Notes: a model not told the origin generated them from the sequence alone. A stretch of DNA of 64,000 bases from Bacteroidales bacterium (GCA_016709025.1 JADJEQ010000046.1:124001-188000), one strand, 5' to 3'; counted from the first letter of the stretch, positions 45,034-54,691 are shown. Program-made: numbers and translations.

Positions 45034-46377
45034 ATGTCATTTAGTGTTACTGAGTTAATACAGCAGGTTGTAACAAAAGGCACTTGTACAGGGTGTGGAT
45101 TGTGTGTGGGGATGGATGAAACAAAGAAATCATTCATGGCTGACACGCCTGAAGGACCCAGACCGGTAATCGATGAAAACCATCAAATTCCGGAACAGCT
45201 TATTCAATGTTGCGCGGGACACAGGATAGACTATCCCCACCTTTATCAGTTACATTATGGCAAATACCCCGAAAGCTGGCTAACCGGAGTCATTTCCGGT
45301 GTTTACACCGGATTTTGTATTGATGAGGGTATCAGAAGAAACAGTTCATCGGGCGGAGTTATTACAGCAGTTCTCTGCTCGTTGCTTGAATCAGGTCAGA
45401 TTGATGCAGCGATTGTGGTTACACAGGGTATTCCCGAACCTGAGAAAGCTTCAGTAGTCATTGTCAATACTGTTGCTGAAATTTTGTCTGCTTCACAATC
45501 CGTATATGTTCCGGTTTCAACGCTCGACATACTCAACAAACTTGATCCGGGAAAGAAATACGCCATTACCTGCCTGCCCGAGCAATCGGCAGCACTCAGG
45601 TATCTTCAAAAACAAGGACATGCAAAAGCCCTCAGTATAAAGTACATTCTTGGGCCATATACCGGAACTGCGATTTATCCGGCAGCAATAGAAACATTCA
45701 AAAGAATAAACGGGATAAAAAAAGATGACTACGTTTCATCCTTGAAATGGAGAGCTGGTGAATGGCCCGGTTACCTTGAGATTATTACCAAATCAGGCAG
45801 GGTTTTGCGCTCTCCCAAGGTATATTACAACTTCCTTATTCCGTTTTTTGTCACCAATGCAAGCCTGCAAAGTATGGATTTTGCAAATGAGTTTGCTGAT
45901 CTTGCAGTTGGAGATGCCTGGTCGCCCGGGTTTGAATCGCAGGGCCAGGGCTTCTCGGTTGTTGTAAGTCGCAACGAAAAGATGACAGCACTTCTTGAAG
46001 ATCTGCAACAGAAGGGGGTTCTCAGGTTAACACCCGAGCCGGTTGAAGCGGCTTCCTCGATGCACGGACACATGATTGATTTTAAGAAAAGAGGGAGTTA
46101 TATCCGTAACCGGATGCGTAAAATGCTGTATCTGAAAGCTCCTGATTTCGGTTACAAACCTGCCCGGATCGGATTCGGCAGGATTATAGTTGAAATCGTA
46201 ATTTCGACTATTTTTGTTTTGGGCAAAACATCTCTATTCAGATTAATCTTATACCTCTTACCAGAAAGGATAATTGGTCCGCTTTTCAATTTTATGCGAT
46301 TGAAGTGGAAAAATATATCTAAAAAAACAAAGCGGCAGGGGCTTGAATCCTATGAAGTAAAAATTTTGGAAAACTAA
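45034..46377 (+). CDS. Coenzyme F420 hydrogenase/dehydrogenase beta-subunit-like (FrhB) Fe-S flavoprotein
   Basis: 447 aa. The N-terminus has a ferredoxin-like TCTGCGLC with Cys18, Cys21 and Cys24. The FrhB N- and C-terminal domains follow, with RNSSSGGVITAVLC, KYAITCLPEQSAALR, the LKWRAGEWPGYLEI block and FADLAVGDAWSPGFESQGQGFSVVVSR. F420 is not made by Bacteroidota as far as is known, so another electron carrier is likely. FrhB-like proteins recur in exopolysaccharide clusters, where their reaction is not established. It starts 9 bp after the GT-C-like gene and 3 bp before the next, so it belongs to the same operon. Confidence 0.87.
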   Translation: MSFSVTELIQQVVTKGTCTGCGLCVGMDETKKSFMADTPEGPRPVIDENHQIPEQLIQCCAGHRIDYPHLYQLHYGKYPESWLTGVISGVYTGFCIDEGIRRNSSSGGVITAVLCSLLESGQIDAAIVVTQGIPEPEKASVVIVNTVAEILSASQSVYVPVSTLDILNKLDPGKKYAITCLPEQSAALRYLQKQGHAKALSIKYILGPYTGTAIYPAAIETFKRINGIKKDDYVSSLKWRAGEWPGYLEIITKSGRVLRSPKVYYNFLIPFFVTNASLQSMDFANEFADLAVGDAWSPGFESQGQGFSVVVSRNEKMTALLEDLQQKGVLRLTPEPVEAASSMHGHMIDFKKRGSYIRNRMRKMLYLKAPDFGYKPARIGFGRIIVEIVISTIFVLGKTSLFRLILYLLPERIIGPLFNFMRLKWKNISKKTKRQGLESYEVKILEN

Positions 46378-46379
46378 AC

Positions 46380-47963
46380 ATGGTCGATTTCCATCCGCTG
46401 ATAAACAGGAACTTTCCCGGGATTCTGACACAATTAAGCCGTGATCCCAACACATCGCATTACGGTAGTTTCGATCGTAACTGGTGGCATTATAAGATCC
46501 GGGATTTTTCATCAATCATTTTGCAACAGGGTGGCTACTTCCTCGAATTGGCCGCACAATTGCCTGAGTACATAGAATTTTCAAATCAACTTCGTGAGTA
46601 TTCCAGGGCATCTGTCGGTTTTTGGGCCGGAAGGGCAAAACGAATGGGTGCTTTTGAAGAATATTATCCCTGGGAAGATGGTTATCCTCCACTTGCATTT
46701 TCAACCCTCGCGGTAGCTAAAATAATTCTGTCTCAAAAAATAAAATCAACTGTTTACGATGCTGTGTTGGAAAAAGCTGCCCGGAAACTCCAGCATCGTT
46801 TTGAACCTGAAGCAGCCAATCAGCAACTTGCAGGACTTGCCGCCCTATCTGTTTTAAAAAAGATAAATTCAGGGTTCGTTGACGATATTACATTCAGACG
46901 ATTATCAGATCAAACACTCGCGCTTCAGTCGGAGGAAGGGTGGTTTACCGAATACGACGGTCCTGACCTTGGATATCTGTCGGTTTCACTCGATTGTTTG
47001 TGGGACCTGTTCGACAACACACAGGATCAGCGCTTTGTCGATTCTGCAACAAAGGCTTTCAGGTTTCTGGCAAAACTGGTTCTTCATATTCAGGGATCAA
47101 TCGGCATGCACAATTCCCGGAATACCGATTATATTGTTCCTTACGGGATATGCCGTTTTCTTAAATCTGAACATGATGAGGATGCCCTTTTAGCCGCTCA
47201 GGTAATTGACATCCTCTATTCAGATACAGATCATCAGGCTCATTTTTTTCAGGCTGTGGATGACCGTTACCTTAGCCATTATATAGGACATTCGGTGGTG
47301 AGGGCCCAACTGATTCTGGATGGCATATCTCAGAAAACCTTGATTAACAGGACTTCAGTCGATGCAAACTCAATATTGGAGAGTTGTGGATATGCCCTTA
47401 CTTCAAGGAAGCATCATAAGATAATAACCAGCTGCCTGAAGGGCGGTATAATTACTATCAGGAATTCGGAAAATTATTTCAATGATTTCGGCTGGATTGT
47501 TTTTGACGGTGATAAGCAATTTGTAACGCATTGGTGGACTCCGTCCACTCAATATTCAGGTAATTCTGAAAATATTGAAATTACCGGACATCCTGTTCAG
47601 TATAAGGAAAATACAAGCACTCCTCTTAAGCATTTAATTTTAAGAGCAATAAGCTATTTTTCAGGACACAAAATCATTTCCTTCCTAAAAAACATGCTTA
47701 TTTTCAGAAAAAGTGATCTCAGGATTGTCTTCACGAGAAGTATTAAAATCCAGTCTGACAAAGTGATCATTACAGATGAGCTTTCGGGTTTGAAGGGAAG
47801 CGAAGCAATTGTGAAAGCTCCACGCTTCTCCAAAAGACATGTAGCCAGCGCCGATTCATTTCACCGGGAAGATATGTCGATGGTGAAAGGATATACCTTC
47901 AACACGGAAACCCAAATGAATGGAAAGATTTTTAAATCAACAACCATCGTAAATCTCGATTAG
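46380..47963 (+). CDS. Unrecognised glycan-cluster protein, probable alpha/alpha-toroid plus beta-sandwich
   Basis: 527 aa, soluble, with no signal peptide. Residues about 90-320 are regular helices with repeated small-residue and aromatic patterns (AAFS, AGLAAL, GYLSVSLDCLWDLF, HIGHSVVRAQ-type segments) that suggest an alpha/alpha toroid. From about 350 the sequence turns to strands (GGIITIRNSENY, DFGWIVFDGDKQFVTHWW). This layout is like heparinase II/III-type lyases or other toroid glycosidases, but I see no diagnostic catalytic motif. The gene starts 3 bp after the FrhB-like gene and ends 10 bp before gtrA, so it acts in the same pathway. A cytoplasmic enzyme on a lipid-linked or nucleotide sugar is only a guess. 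Confidence 0.75.
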   Translation: MVDFHPLINRNFPGILTQLSRDPNTSHYGSFDRNWWHYKIRDFSSIILQQGGYFLELAAQLPEYIEFSNQLREYSRASVGFWAGRAKRMGAFEEYYPWEDGYPPLAFSTLAVAKIILSQKIKSTVYDAVLEKAARKLQHRFEPEAANQQLAGLAALSVLKKINSGFVDDITFRRLSDQTLALQSEEGWFTEYDGPDLGYLSVSLDCLWDLFDNTQDQRFVDSATKAFRFLAKLVLHIQGSIGMHNSRNTDYIVPYGICRFLKSEHDEDALLAAQVIDILYSDTDHQAHFFQAVDDRYLSHYIGHSVVRAQLILDGISQKTLINRTSVDANSILESCGYALTSRKHHKIITSCLKGGIITIRNSENYFNDFGWIVFDGDKQFVTHWWTPSTQYSGNSENIEITGHPVQYKENTSTPLKHLILRAISYFSGHKIISFLKNMLIFRKSDLRIVFTRSIKIQSDKVIITDELSGLKGSEAIVKAPRFSKRHVASADSFHREDMSMVKGYTFNTETQMNGKIFKSTTIVNLD

Positions 47964-47973
47964 CTTATAATCC

Positions 47974-48384
47974 ATGTTCAGTTCCATATTATCTGATAAA
48001 GTCAGAAAGCTTTTGATGCAACTGATAAAATTCGGAATAGCCGGCTTACCCTCATTTCTGGTTGCGATTCCGCTCAATTGGTTCCTGGTCGAAGAAATTT
48101 ATCTTACTAAGCCTGTTGCTTATCTTATTACCTTGTTTTTTCAGGTAACTGTCAATTTTATCCTGTTAAGGCTTTTTGTTTTTAAAGGAGTGACTGAAAA
48201 AAATGCACTGAAAACCTATTTCAGATTTTTGTGGGGTATTGCATTTTTTCGGTTGCTTGATTGGGGTTTATATACGATTCTTGTTCAAAACACGGAAATT
48301 TATTACCTCATCATCCAGATTGGAAATGTTGTTATATTTTCGCTGGCAAAATTTTTATATAGTAAGAAAATAATGGAAAAGTAA
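47974..48384 (+). CDS. GtrA-family membrane protein
   Basis: 136 aa with four membrane helices filling nearly the whole chain. It has the GtrA-type start (LIKFGIAGLPSFLVAIPLNWFLVE) and a final NVVIFSLAKFLYSKK. GtrA proteins are thought to flip a polyprenyl-linked sugar across the inner membrane. The next gene, 2 bp away, is a GtrB-like transferase, the usual partner that makes the lipid-linked sugar. Confidence 0.87.
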   Translation: MFSSILSDKVRKLLMQLIKFGIAGLPSFLVAIPLNWFLVEEIYLTKPVAYLITLFFQVTVNFILLRLFVFKGVTEKNALKTYFRFLWGIAFFRLLDWGLYTILVQNTEIYYLIIQIGNVVIFSLAKFLYSKKIMEK

Positions 48385-48386
48385 CT

Positions 48387-49346
48387 GTGATGAAGCTGAT
48401 AATACAGATCCCCTGCTACAATGAGGCAAAAACCCTTCCGGGTGTAATCCGTGATTTGCCAAAGACCTGGCCAGGTATTAGCAAAATAGAATACCTCGTT
48501 ATTGATGATGGAAGCTCGGACAACACTGTAGCAGTAGCTCATGAGCTAAAAGTGCACCATGTGTTGCAATTGGGGACCAATCGCGGGCTCGCATACGCCT
48601 TTTCAGAAGGTATTAAGTTTGCTTTGGGTAAAGATGCTGATATTGTAGTAAACACTGATGGTGACAACCAGTATGTGGGTGAAGATATCGGATTGCTAGT
48701 GCAACCTATTGTTGAGGGAAAGGCTGATATTGTTGTGGGGTGCCGGCCAATTATAGCACATAAGGAATTCAGCCCTGTCAAGAAGTTATTCCAGCTTGCA
48801 GGGAGCTGGATACTGCGAAAAATCTCAAAAACAGAGGTTAAAGATGCCCCTTCAGGTTTCAGGGCATTTTCGAGGGAAGCCTGCCTGAGGATGTTCATTT
48901 ACTCAAAATTCTCCTATACAATGGAGAATCTTATCCAGGCCGGGAACTCAAATTTGAGGGTTCAGTCAGTCGACATCAGGGTCAATGCCAAAACGAGGGA
49001 ATCAAGATTGTTCAGGAATATTTTTGAGCATATTTATAAATCGGCCGATACCATCATCAGGATGTTTATTTTATATCGTCCCGGCAGGTTCTTTCTTTGG
49101 ATTGGAACGGTTTTTAATCTGGCTGCAGCTGCATTGGGCGTCAGGTTTATTTACCTCCTGTATATCACCGATCATCCCGACAAGCAGAGAACCTATATTC
49201 CATCGTTGATACTACTTGCAATTATGGCCTTCTGGGGTGTGGTTTCCTATATGATCGGGATACTTGGTGAGTTGCTTAAATTCATCAGGAAACAGAATGA
49301 AGAAATACTTGCTAATCAGCGAAGAGAAAAATTCAGGAAAGGATAG
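48387..49346 (+). CDS. GtrB/DPM1-like GT2 glycosyltransferase
   Basis: 319 aa from a GTG, or 318 from the ATG at 48390. A GT-A domain (about 1-230) has IPCYNEAKTLPG, the LVIDDGSSDNT nucleotide-binding segment, LGTNRGLAYAFSEGI and the acidic NTDGDNQY metal motif. Two C-terminal membrane helices (about 235-295) anchor it. Enzymes of this class pass a sugar from a nucleotide donor to polyprenyl phosphate. Together with the GtrA gene 2 bp upstream and two GT-C-like genes it completes a Gtr-type set. The sugar is not predictable by eye. Confidence 0.92.
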   Translation: MMKLIIQIPCYNEAKTLPGVIRDLPKTWPGISKIEYLVIDDGSSDNTVAVAHELKVHHVLQLGTNRGLAYAFSEGIKFALGKDADIVVNTDGDNQYVGEDIGLLVQPIVEGKADIVVGCRPIIAHKEFSPVKKLFQLAGSWILRKISKTEVKDAPSGFRAFSREACLRMFIYSKFSYTMENLIQAGNSNLRVQSVDIRVNAKTRESRLFRNIFEHIYKSADTIIRMFILYRPGRFFLWIGTVFNLAAAALGVRFIYLLYITDHPDKQRTYIPSLILLAIMAFWGVVSYMIGILGELLKFIRKQNEEILANQRREKFRKG

Positions 49347-49365
49347 TTCAGTATTTTTAATGATT

Positions 49366-49394
49366 TTGCAGTTATTTTTTATTGTTTACCTTTG
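49366..49394 (+). promoter_or_regulatory. Bacteroidota promoter for the lipoprotein gene
   Basis: TTG at 49366-49368 and TACCTTTG at 49387-49394, with an 18-bp spacer, match both parts of the -33/-7 consensus. The start codon follows 30 bp later. This is the best promoter in the window and shows that the lipoprotein can be expressed apart from the glycan genes. Confidence 0.65.
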
Positions 49395-49424
49395 CAGCCT
49401 AAACAAAAAGTAACAGACTGAATT

Positions 49425-49994
49425 ATGAAAAAATTGTTTTTTTTAGCATTTATCGGGGTTGTAGCATTCGGATGCTCAAACTCACCGAATACACCTGCTA
49501 CTTCAGATTCCCAGGCTGAAGTAAGTGAAAAACAGGCGATCTTTGAAAATGACCTGGAAAATGCATTGGCCGGAATTCCTTCCTGGTCGAATGAGAAGGC
49601 CATCAGTAAAATGCCGGAGGGTATGAAAGCACATTCCGGCGAGTTTGTTTCGATGATTGATAATGTGAACAAGTATTCCTACGCATTCAAGGAAACTTTT
49701 GAAAACATCAACGAAAAGTTGCCAATTACAGTGATTGTTTCCGGGTGGGTCTACAGTACTGATTCGAATCCTAAAATGAGTATTGTAATGGATATCAATG
49801 ATAATAATCAAACATTCATCTGGAAGGGTTATCAGTTGATGAAAGATCCGAAACCTTTAAATCAATGGAATGAATTCAAGGCAACATTTACCATTGACCA
49901 ACCCATTAAGCCTTCACATCAGATAAAGATTTTTGCTTTTGATGCAAATGCAGCAGCTTACTTTGATGACTTCAAAGTTGCTTTTGAGTTTTAG
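49425..49994 (+). CDS. Small lipoprotein of unknown function
   Basis: 189 aa. The lipobox is VAFGC with the lipid-anchored Cys17, followed by a Ser/Thr/Pro-rich linker. The C-terminal half looks like a small beta-sandwich: ITVIVSGWVYSTD, QTFIWKGYQLM and WNEFKATFTI, then IFAFDANAAAYFDDFKVAF, a carbohydrate-binding-module-like closing pattern. No catalytic motif is seen. It has its own promoter and terminator, so it is a single-gene unit. A glycan-binding surface lipoprotein is a plausible but unproven role. Confidence 0.75.
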   Translation: MKKLFFLAFIGVVAFGCSNSPNTPATSDSQAEVSEKQAIFENDLENALAGIPSWSNEKAISKMPEGMKAHSGEFVSMIDNVNKYSYAFKETFENINEKLPITVIVSGWVYSTDSNPKMSIVMDINDNNQTFIWKGYQLMKDPKPLNQWNEFKATFTIDQPIKPSHQIKIFAFDANAAAYFDDFKVAFEF

Positions 49995-50014
49995 TCAGTA
50001 GTCTTTTTAATTAT

Positions 50015-50051
50015 AAAAGGGAATTGCTATCCGGTATAGCAGTTCCCTTTT
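50015..50051. terminator. Bidirectional intrinsic terminator
   Basis: A 16-bp stem (AAAAGGGAATTGCTAT pairs with ATAGCAGTTCCCTTTT, one G-T pair) closes a CCGGT loop. Its A/T ends supply T-runs on both strands. It separates two convergent genes. Confidence 0.85.
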
Positions 50052-50077
50052 AATTTCATTCAATGAAACAGTTGGTT

Positions 50078-51709
50078 TTAAAATAGTCTCTTCAACAGCA
50101 TATTCAACTGTTCCTCCGCCCAAACTGTTTTTAGAGAATCTCTTTCCTGTTCACTTTGCTGATTACGTAATTTCTTTTGCAATGTTATGTCGCGCGAAGC
50201 AAGGGTTTTATAATAATGCAGGAAGTGTTGCCTGTTGGTCTCAATGTTGGTTTTAAGCTGCTTTTTATGACTAAAGGTCATTTCGGTTTTTGGATAATAG
50301 ATTCCGAAAATCCCGGCTTCATGGTCGGGCATTACCAAAGAGCCCTCGTAGCCATCACCAATATTGGATTTCATAAAGTTACTGCAATATGATTCCTGTG
50401 TCATGGCAACATAATGAATGAATCCCATGCGGTATTGCCAGGTCTGAAACAGATTCAGAAAAGTAAAGGCAGCTAGAATAATTAGTCCTGCATATGACAA
50501 TAGGTGGCTTTTTCTATCAGCAATTGCCTTAAATAAGGCCGCTATTGACAAAGCAAATATTCCGTATCCATCAATATAAGCCCTGTTGCCATAACTTCCG
50601 CCAAACCACCAGCACCACCAGGATGAATTAATAAATATAAGTAAAGCAAGGATTGACGTTACCTGCCAGAAAATCTGCCTGTAATGTTTCCATAAAACAG
50701 GTAGTCCGATAAAAGTGATGGACATCAGCGGAGTGTACAAAAGCCAGCCTTTGCGAAAGCTGAATAAACTATTGAATATCTGTGGGTTATTCCAGAAAAA
50801 TGATTCCTTGTCGTATGTATAGAAAAACCAGTTACCACTCACAAACTTCCAGAACGCAAATTGTGGAATCCAGATGATAACAAACATAATCATCATTAGA
50901 AGAATTTTGGAATAATTCCTTAACAGGAATCGAATTCTTTCGCGGAAATCACTGGCTGCAAAAAACAGTGCAATAAACATCAGGTTGGTTGGCCTGATGA
51001 GAACAATCAACCCAAAAACCAATCCCATAAGTATGGTGAGTCCTGTTTTAGGATTCGCGAACCAGCGCTGAAGAAGACGGTAGAAGTATATTATAAGCGC
51101 GAAACTGTATACATGCGACATGGAAGCTTCAGAAGTTGTATACCATGATAAGTTTGTACCTAAAGCAATAACGATCAGCGTTAACGCCGTTACAGATTCA
51201 TTGAAATGTTCAAGTAAGACTTTTCTCAGGTTCCAGAGTCCGAAAAGGAAAAACAGCATGGCACTCAGGAGTAGTCCCATCTTATATGGAGGTGAATAGC
51301 CATCGGGTTCAGCCCCTGTCAGAGGCACCAGGACATAATGGGCAAATGCGGTAAAAGGAGCATAGATCAGCGCCATACCCATCGACATCTTGGAATAGGC
51401 CCTACCCGTATCTTTATTGGTAGGAAGCCATAATTCACGTCTGGCATATCCTGGAATTTTGTTGTAAATCCGGCCAAATCTTAAATCATGGTGAACAACG
51501 GCTGCTGAGGTGTAAATATAGTAAAAGTGAATATCGTCCTTGATCAGTCGTCCCGGCTTGTCCCAGTCTTTATTCTGAAGATTGTAAAAACAAACAGCAG
51601 AAAAAATAAGGAATAGGGTTATTATTGAGAGGTGGTTGGCTGAAAAACCGGAAAGTCGTTGAAATTTGTAAAAATCCCGGCTTAATCCCGGATTGCTATG
51701 TTTGGCCAT
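50078..51709 (-). CDS. Polytopic GT-C-like membrane glycosyltransferase
   Basis: 543 aa with about ten to twelve membrane helices. After TM1 there is an acidic pair in LIKDDIHFYY at the place GT-C enzymes hold their D-D or D-x-D motif. The long loop with NNPQIFNSLFSFRKGWLLYTPL and WWFGGSYGNRAYIDGY is shared with the frameshifted protein at 43422. The C-terminal 100 residues are a soluble charged tail. The likely role is transfer of a sugar from a polyprenyl carrier to a surface molecule, as GtrC-type proteins do. It lies 8 bp after pbp1A on the same strand but is opposite to the rest of the glycan cluster. Confidence 0.82.
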   Translation of the reverse strand: MAKHSNPGLSRDFYKFQRLSGFSANHLSIITLFLIFSAVCFYNLQNKDWDKPGRLIKDDIHFYYIYTSAAVVHHDLRFGRIYNKIPGYARRELWLPTNKDTGRAYSKMSMGMALIYAPFTAFAHYVLVPLTGAEPDGYSPPYKMGLLLSAMLFFLFGLWNLRKVLLEHFNESVTALTLIVIALGTNLSWYTTSEASMSHVYSFALIIYFYRLLQRWFANPKTGLTILMGLVFGLIVLIRPTNLMFIALFFAASDFRERIRFLLRNYSKILLMMIMFVIIWIPQFAFWKFVSGNWFFYTYDKESFFWNNPQIFNSLFSFRKGWLLYTPLMSITFIGLPVLWKHYRQIFWQVTSILALLIFINSSWWCWWFGGSYGNRAYIDGYGIFALSIAALFKAIADRKSHLLSYAGLIILAAFTFLNLFQTWQYRMGFIHYVAMTQESYCSNFMKSNIGDGYEGSLVMPDHEAGIFGIYYPKTEMTFSHKKQLKTNIETNRQHFLHYYKTLASRDITLQKKLRNQQSEQERDSLKTVWAEEQLNMLLKRLF

Positions 51710-51717
51710 AACATTGT

Positions 51718-54072
51718 TTAAAAATCGTCAGCTCCGTATTTGTTGTCTTTATTCTGTTGTAATACCTCATATTTCGCACAATCAATTTCAACCGATAGGG
51801 CATTTTCGGGCCGTTCGAAATCATCGGTTGAGATTCTGAGTTTTGGATCGGCGTAAATGCGTTTCATATACAATGCCCAGATGGGTAATGCCATGTTGGC
51901 GCCTTGCCCCAGGGTAATGGAGCGGAAGCGGATGCTGCGGTCTTCACCTCCAACCCACACACCAGTTACCAGGTCGGGAGTCAATCCCATAAACCATCCA
52001 TCAGAGTTGTTCTGGGTTGTCCCGGTTTTCCCGGCGATGGGGTTGTTAAGTCCGTACTTGTAGCGAAGCCTTACACCTGTTCCACTTTCAACCACGCCCT
52101 TCATCAACTGGAGCATCAGGTAGGCTGTTTCTTCGCTCATAGCCTCTTCCTGACGGGGCATAAAACGTGCAACGACATTGCCGTTTTTGTCTTCGATACG
52201 GGTAACAAACAGAGGCTCAATATAAACTCCTTTGGCTGCATACGTATTCATGGCACCTGTCATTTCGTAGAGGGTGAGGTCGGGTGTTCCGAGGGCAATG
52301 GAGGGAACCGGGTCGATGGGGCTGACAATGCCCATTTTGCGGGCAATTTTAATGACAGCCATAGGTGAATATCGTTTGATAAGGAAAGCAGAAATCCAGT
52401 TGATCGAATTGGCAAGCGCCTCTTTCAGGGTTACCATCTGCCCCTTTTTAAAGTCGTTGGCATTGGATGGCTCCCACTTGCCGCCTTCCGGCAGGTCGAT
52501 GCTGTATTGAATGTTGGCAATTTTCGTACAGGGTGAGAAATCTCCTTCCTGCATGGCAAGCGTGTAAACAAATGGTTTGAATGTCGAACCTACCTGTCTC
52601 TTGGCCATTTTTACATGATCAAACTGAAAATGGCTGTAGTTAATGCCTCCCACGTATGCCCTAACAAAGCCTGTTTGTGGTTCAACCGACATCAACCCGG
52701 CCTGCAGGAAAAATTTGCAGTATCGGATTGAATCCCACGGGCTCATGATGGTATCGCGGTTACCATTCCAGGTAAAGATCTTCATAGGCACTTTTGTCCG
52801 GAACGATATCCTGATAGAATCCTCAGAAGCTCCCGAGGCTTTCAGTTTACGGTAACGGTCAGAGCGTTTCATCGAGGCTTTCATCAGTTTGTAAGCCTCT
52901 GCCTTCACTGTTGATTTTGGAAAATCGAAAGGTGCTTCAACCCGGTCTTTCCAATGCTTGTAAAAGGCTGGCTGAATTTCTTTCCCCATGTGCTCGGCAA
53001 CAGCTTCTTCAGCATACAACTGCATGTGCGAATTAATGGTTGTGTAAATCTTCAGTCCGTCTTTATATAAGTTGTAGCGTGTTCCGTCGGGTTTAGGATT
53101 TTTCTCTATCCATCCATACAGCGGGTTGTTAATCCATTGAAGGGAATCTTCCGTGAATATTTTTTTATCGAAATAATCCTTACTGTTTGGTTCGCCGGCC
53201 GACATGATCTGGCGAAGGTATTCCCTGAAATAGGTAGCTTCACCCGAGGTGTGATCCTGCATCCGGTAATTTGACATGTCGAGGGGCAATACCCTGAGTG
53301 AATCATATTGACTCTCAGTAATGTAGTCGTTTTTTTTCATCTGGTTAAGAACGACTTCCCGGCGTTTGAGGGCGCGCTCAGGATTGCGGACGGGTGAATA
53401 CCTGCTTGGGGCCCGCAACATCCCAACCAGCATGGCCGATTCCTCTATAGTCAGGTCTTTTGGTTCTTTATTGAAAAATGTTTTTGCTGCCGATTTAATC
53501 CCATAGGAATTACTGCCAAAGTCAACCGTATTGAAATACATGGCAATAATCTCCTGTTTTGTGTAGTTGCGTTCCAACTTGATGGCTGTGATCCACTCTT
53601 TAAGCTTGATGAAGAAGGTTTCGATAAAGAGCCTGTTTGATTTTCGCGGAAACAGGTTCTTGGCCAGTTGCTGCGTAATGGTACTCCCTCCTCCTTTGTT
53701 GGTCCCTGTGACCAGACCGAAGGTCACCCTGAAAAGGGCTCTGACATCGATGCCTGAATGCTTCTCGAAACGGAAATCCTCGGTTGCAATAATCGCATTT
53801 ACCAGATTTGGTGACAAATCCGAGTAATGAATGTTCGACCTGTTTTCGATGTAGTACTTGCCGAGCAATTCCTGATCGGCCGAAATTACTTCAGAAGCCA
53901 GGTTACTCTTCGGATTTTCAAGTTCTTCAAAAGAAGGCATAAAACCCAGTAAGCCCAATGACATTGCAGTAAAAAGAAGAATTACGAAAATGAAAACACC
54001 CACGAAGGCTTTCCAGAATCGTTTACGCCATAGGTTAATATCGGCCTGGCCGCTTTTCGGTTTTTTGGTCAT
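51718..54072 (-). CDS. Bifunctional penicillin-binding protein 1A
   Basis: 784 aa from the ATG at 54072, chosen because longer readings run into gldH. It builds peptidoglycan. A membrane anchor (about 22-45) is followed by a GT51 transglycosylase with Glu98 in ATEDFRFEKHSGID and GGSTITQQLAKN, then the transpeptidase domain with the SxxK serine in GSTFKPF, SxN in LANSINW and AGKTGTT. A basic linker and the standard PBP1A order are intact. It is third in the holB-ricT-gldH-pbp1A series, which is typical for Bacteroidota. Confidence 0.95.
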   Translation of the reverse strand: MTKKPKSGQADINLWRKRFWKAFVGVFIFVILLFTAMSLGLLGFMPSFEELENPKSNLASEVISADQELLGKYYIENRSNIHYSDLSPNLVNAIIATEDFRFEKHSGIDVRALFRVTFGLVTGTNKGGGSTITQQLAKNLFPRKSNRLFIETFFIKLKEWITAIKLERNYTKQEIIAMYFNTVDFGSNSYGIKSAAKTFFNKEPKDLTIEESAMLVGMLRAPSRYSPVRNPERALKRREVVLNQMKKNDYITESQYDSLRVLPLDMSNYRMQDHTSGEATYFREYLRQIMSAGEPNSKDYFDKKIFTEDSLQWINNPLYGWIEKNPKPDGTRYNLYKDGLKIYTTINSHMQLYAEEAVAEHMGKEIQPAFYKHWKDRVEAPFDFPKSTVKAEAYKLMKASMKRSDRYRKLKASGASEDSIRISFRTKVPMKIFTWNGNRDTIMSPWDSIRYCKFFLQAGLMSVEPQTGFVRAYVGGINYSHFQFDHVKMAKRQVGSTFKPFVYTLAMQEGDFSPCTKIANIQYSIDLPEGGKWEPSNANDFKKGQMVTLKEALANSINWISAFLIKRYSPMAVIKIARKMGIVSPIDPVPSIALGTPDLTLYEMTGAMNTYAAKGVYIEPLFVTRIEDKNGNVVARFMPRQEEAMSEETAYLMLQLMKGVVESGTGVRLRYKYGLNNPIAGKTGTTQNNSDGWFMGLTPDLVTGVWVGGEDRSIRFRSITLGQGANMALPIWALYMKRIYADPKLRISTDDFERPENALSVEIDCAKYEVLQQNKDNKYGADDF

Positions 54073-54133
54073 TGGTTTGTGTCCAGATATTCTTTGCGGA
54101 TTTTGCAAATTGAGATACAAAAGCAATGCATCT

Positions 54134-54637
54134 CTACTCTTTTTTAAGTTCCTTTTCGAGTCTAACGCCTGCCTCAGATATTCCTTCCAGCACATCTTCG
54201 CGCATTGCCTGGTTCAGGCTCAGTGTGTATATTCCTGCCCTCGGGAAACGGATATTACTCCGGATGGGTATGCGGTTATCGCGGTAACGACCGGTACCCT
54301 TACCAAGCCATTCGCCGTTTTTAGCTGCCAGCATGCAATTGATGGTGTCGCGCGACATACCTCCACCCGGGAATTCAGTGGTCAGGAAAAAATAAATGTT
54401 CTTGTTCCTGTAGGAAGTGTTGTTACGGACATTGATGAAAAAACGGTAAGTACCTACGGTGTCAACAACGTTTATTTTAAATGAGATCGCCTGGTCCTTG
54501 GGCCATTTGTCGTTTTCCAGGCTCAGGCTTTCATCATAGAATTTAGTTCTGTCACACGATGAGAACAGGACTATAAATAAGAAGATCCCAATGGAGGACT
54601 GCAACTGTCGGAATTTGGCCAAAAACCTTTTCATCAT
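54134..54637 (-). CDS. gldH: Gliding-motility lipoprotein GldH
   Basis: 167 aa with a lipoprotein signal ending FSSC, so it is anchored in a membrane. The body (KFYDESLSLENDKWPKD ... FFINVRNNTSYRNKNIYFFLT ... LRIEKE-type end) matches GldH. GldH belongs to the gld set needed for gliding and T9SS in some Bacteroidota, though many non-gliding species keep it. It lies between ricT and pbp1A as usual. Three T9SS cargo proteins in this window fit its presence. Confidence 0.88.
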   Translation of the reverse strand: MMKRFLAKFRQLQSSIGIFLFIVLFSSCDRTKFYDESLSLENDKWPKDQAISFKINVVDTVGTYRFFINVRNNTSYRNKNIYFFLTTEFPGGGMSRDTINCMLAAKNGEWLGKGTGRYRDNRIPIRSNIRFPRAGIYTLSLNQAMREDVLEGISEAGVRLEKELKKE

Positions 54638-54691
54638 CCGGTAAACGCTGGTTTTGAAATTCTATTGTAATTTATTACCTGATCAAAGTCG

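Noticed and set aside
45034..46377. Coenzyme F420-dependent enzyme call
   Set aside because: The FrhB fold is present but F420 use is not indicated in Bacteroidota and no F420 genes are nearby.
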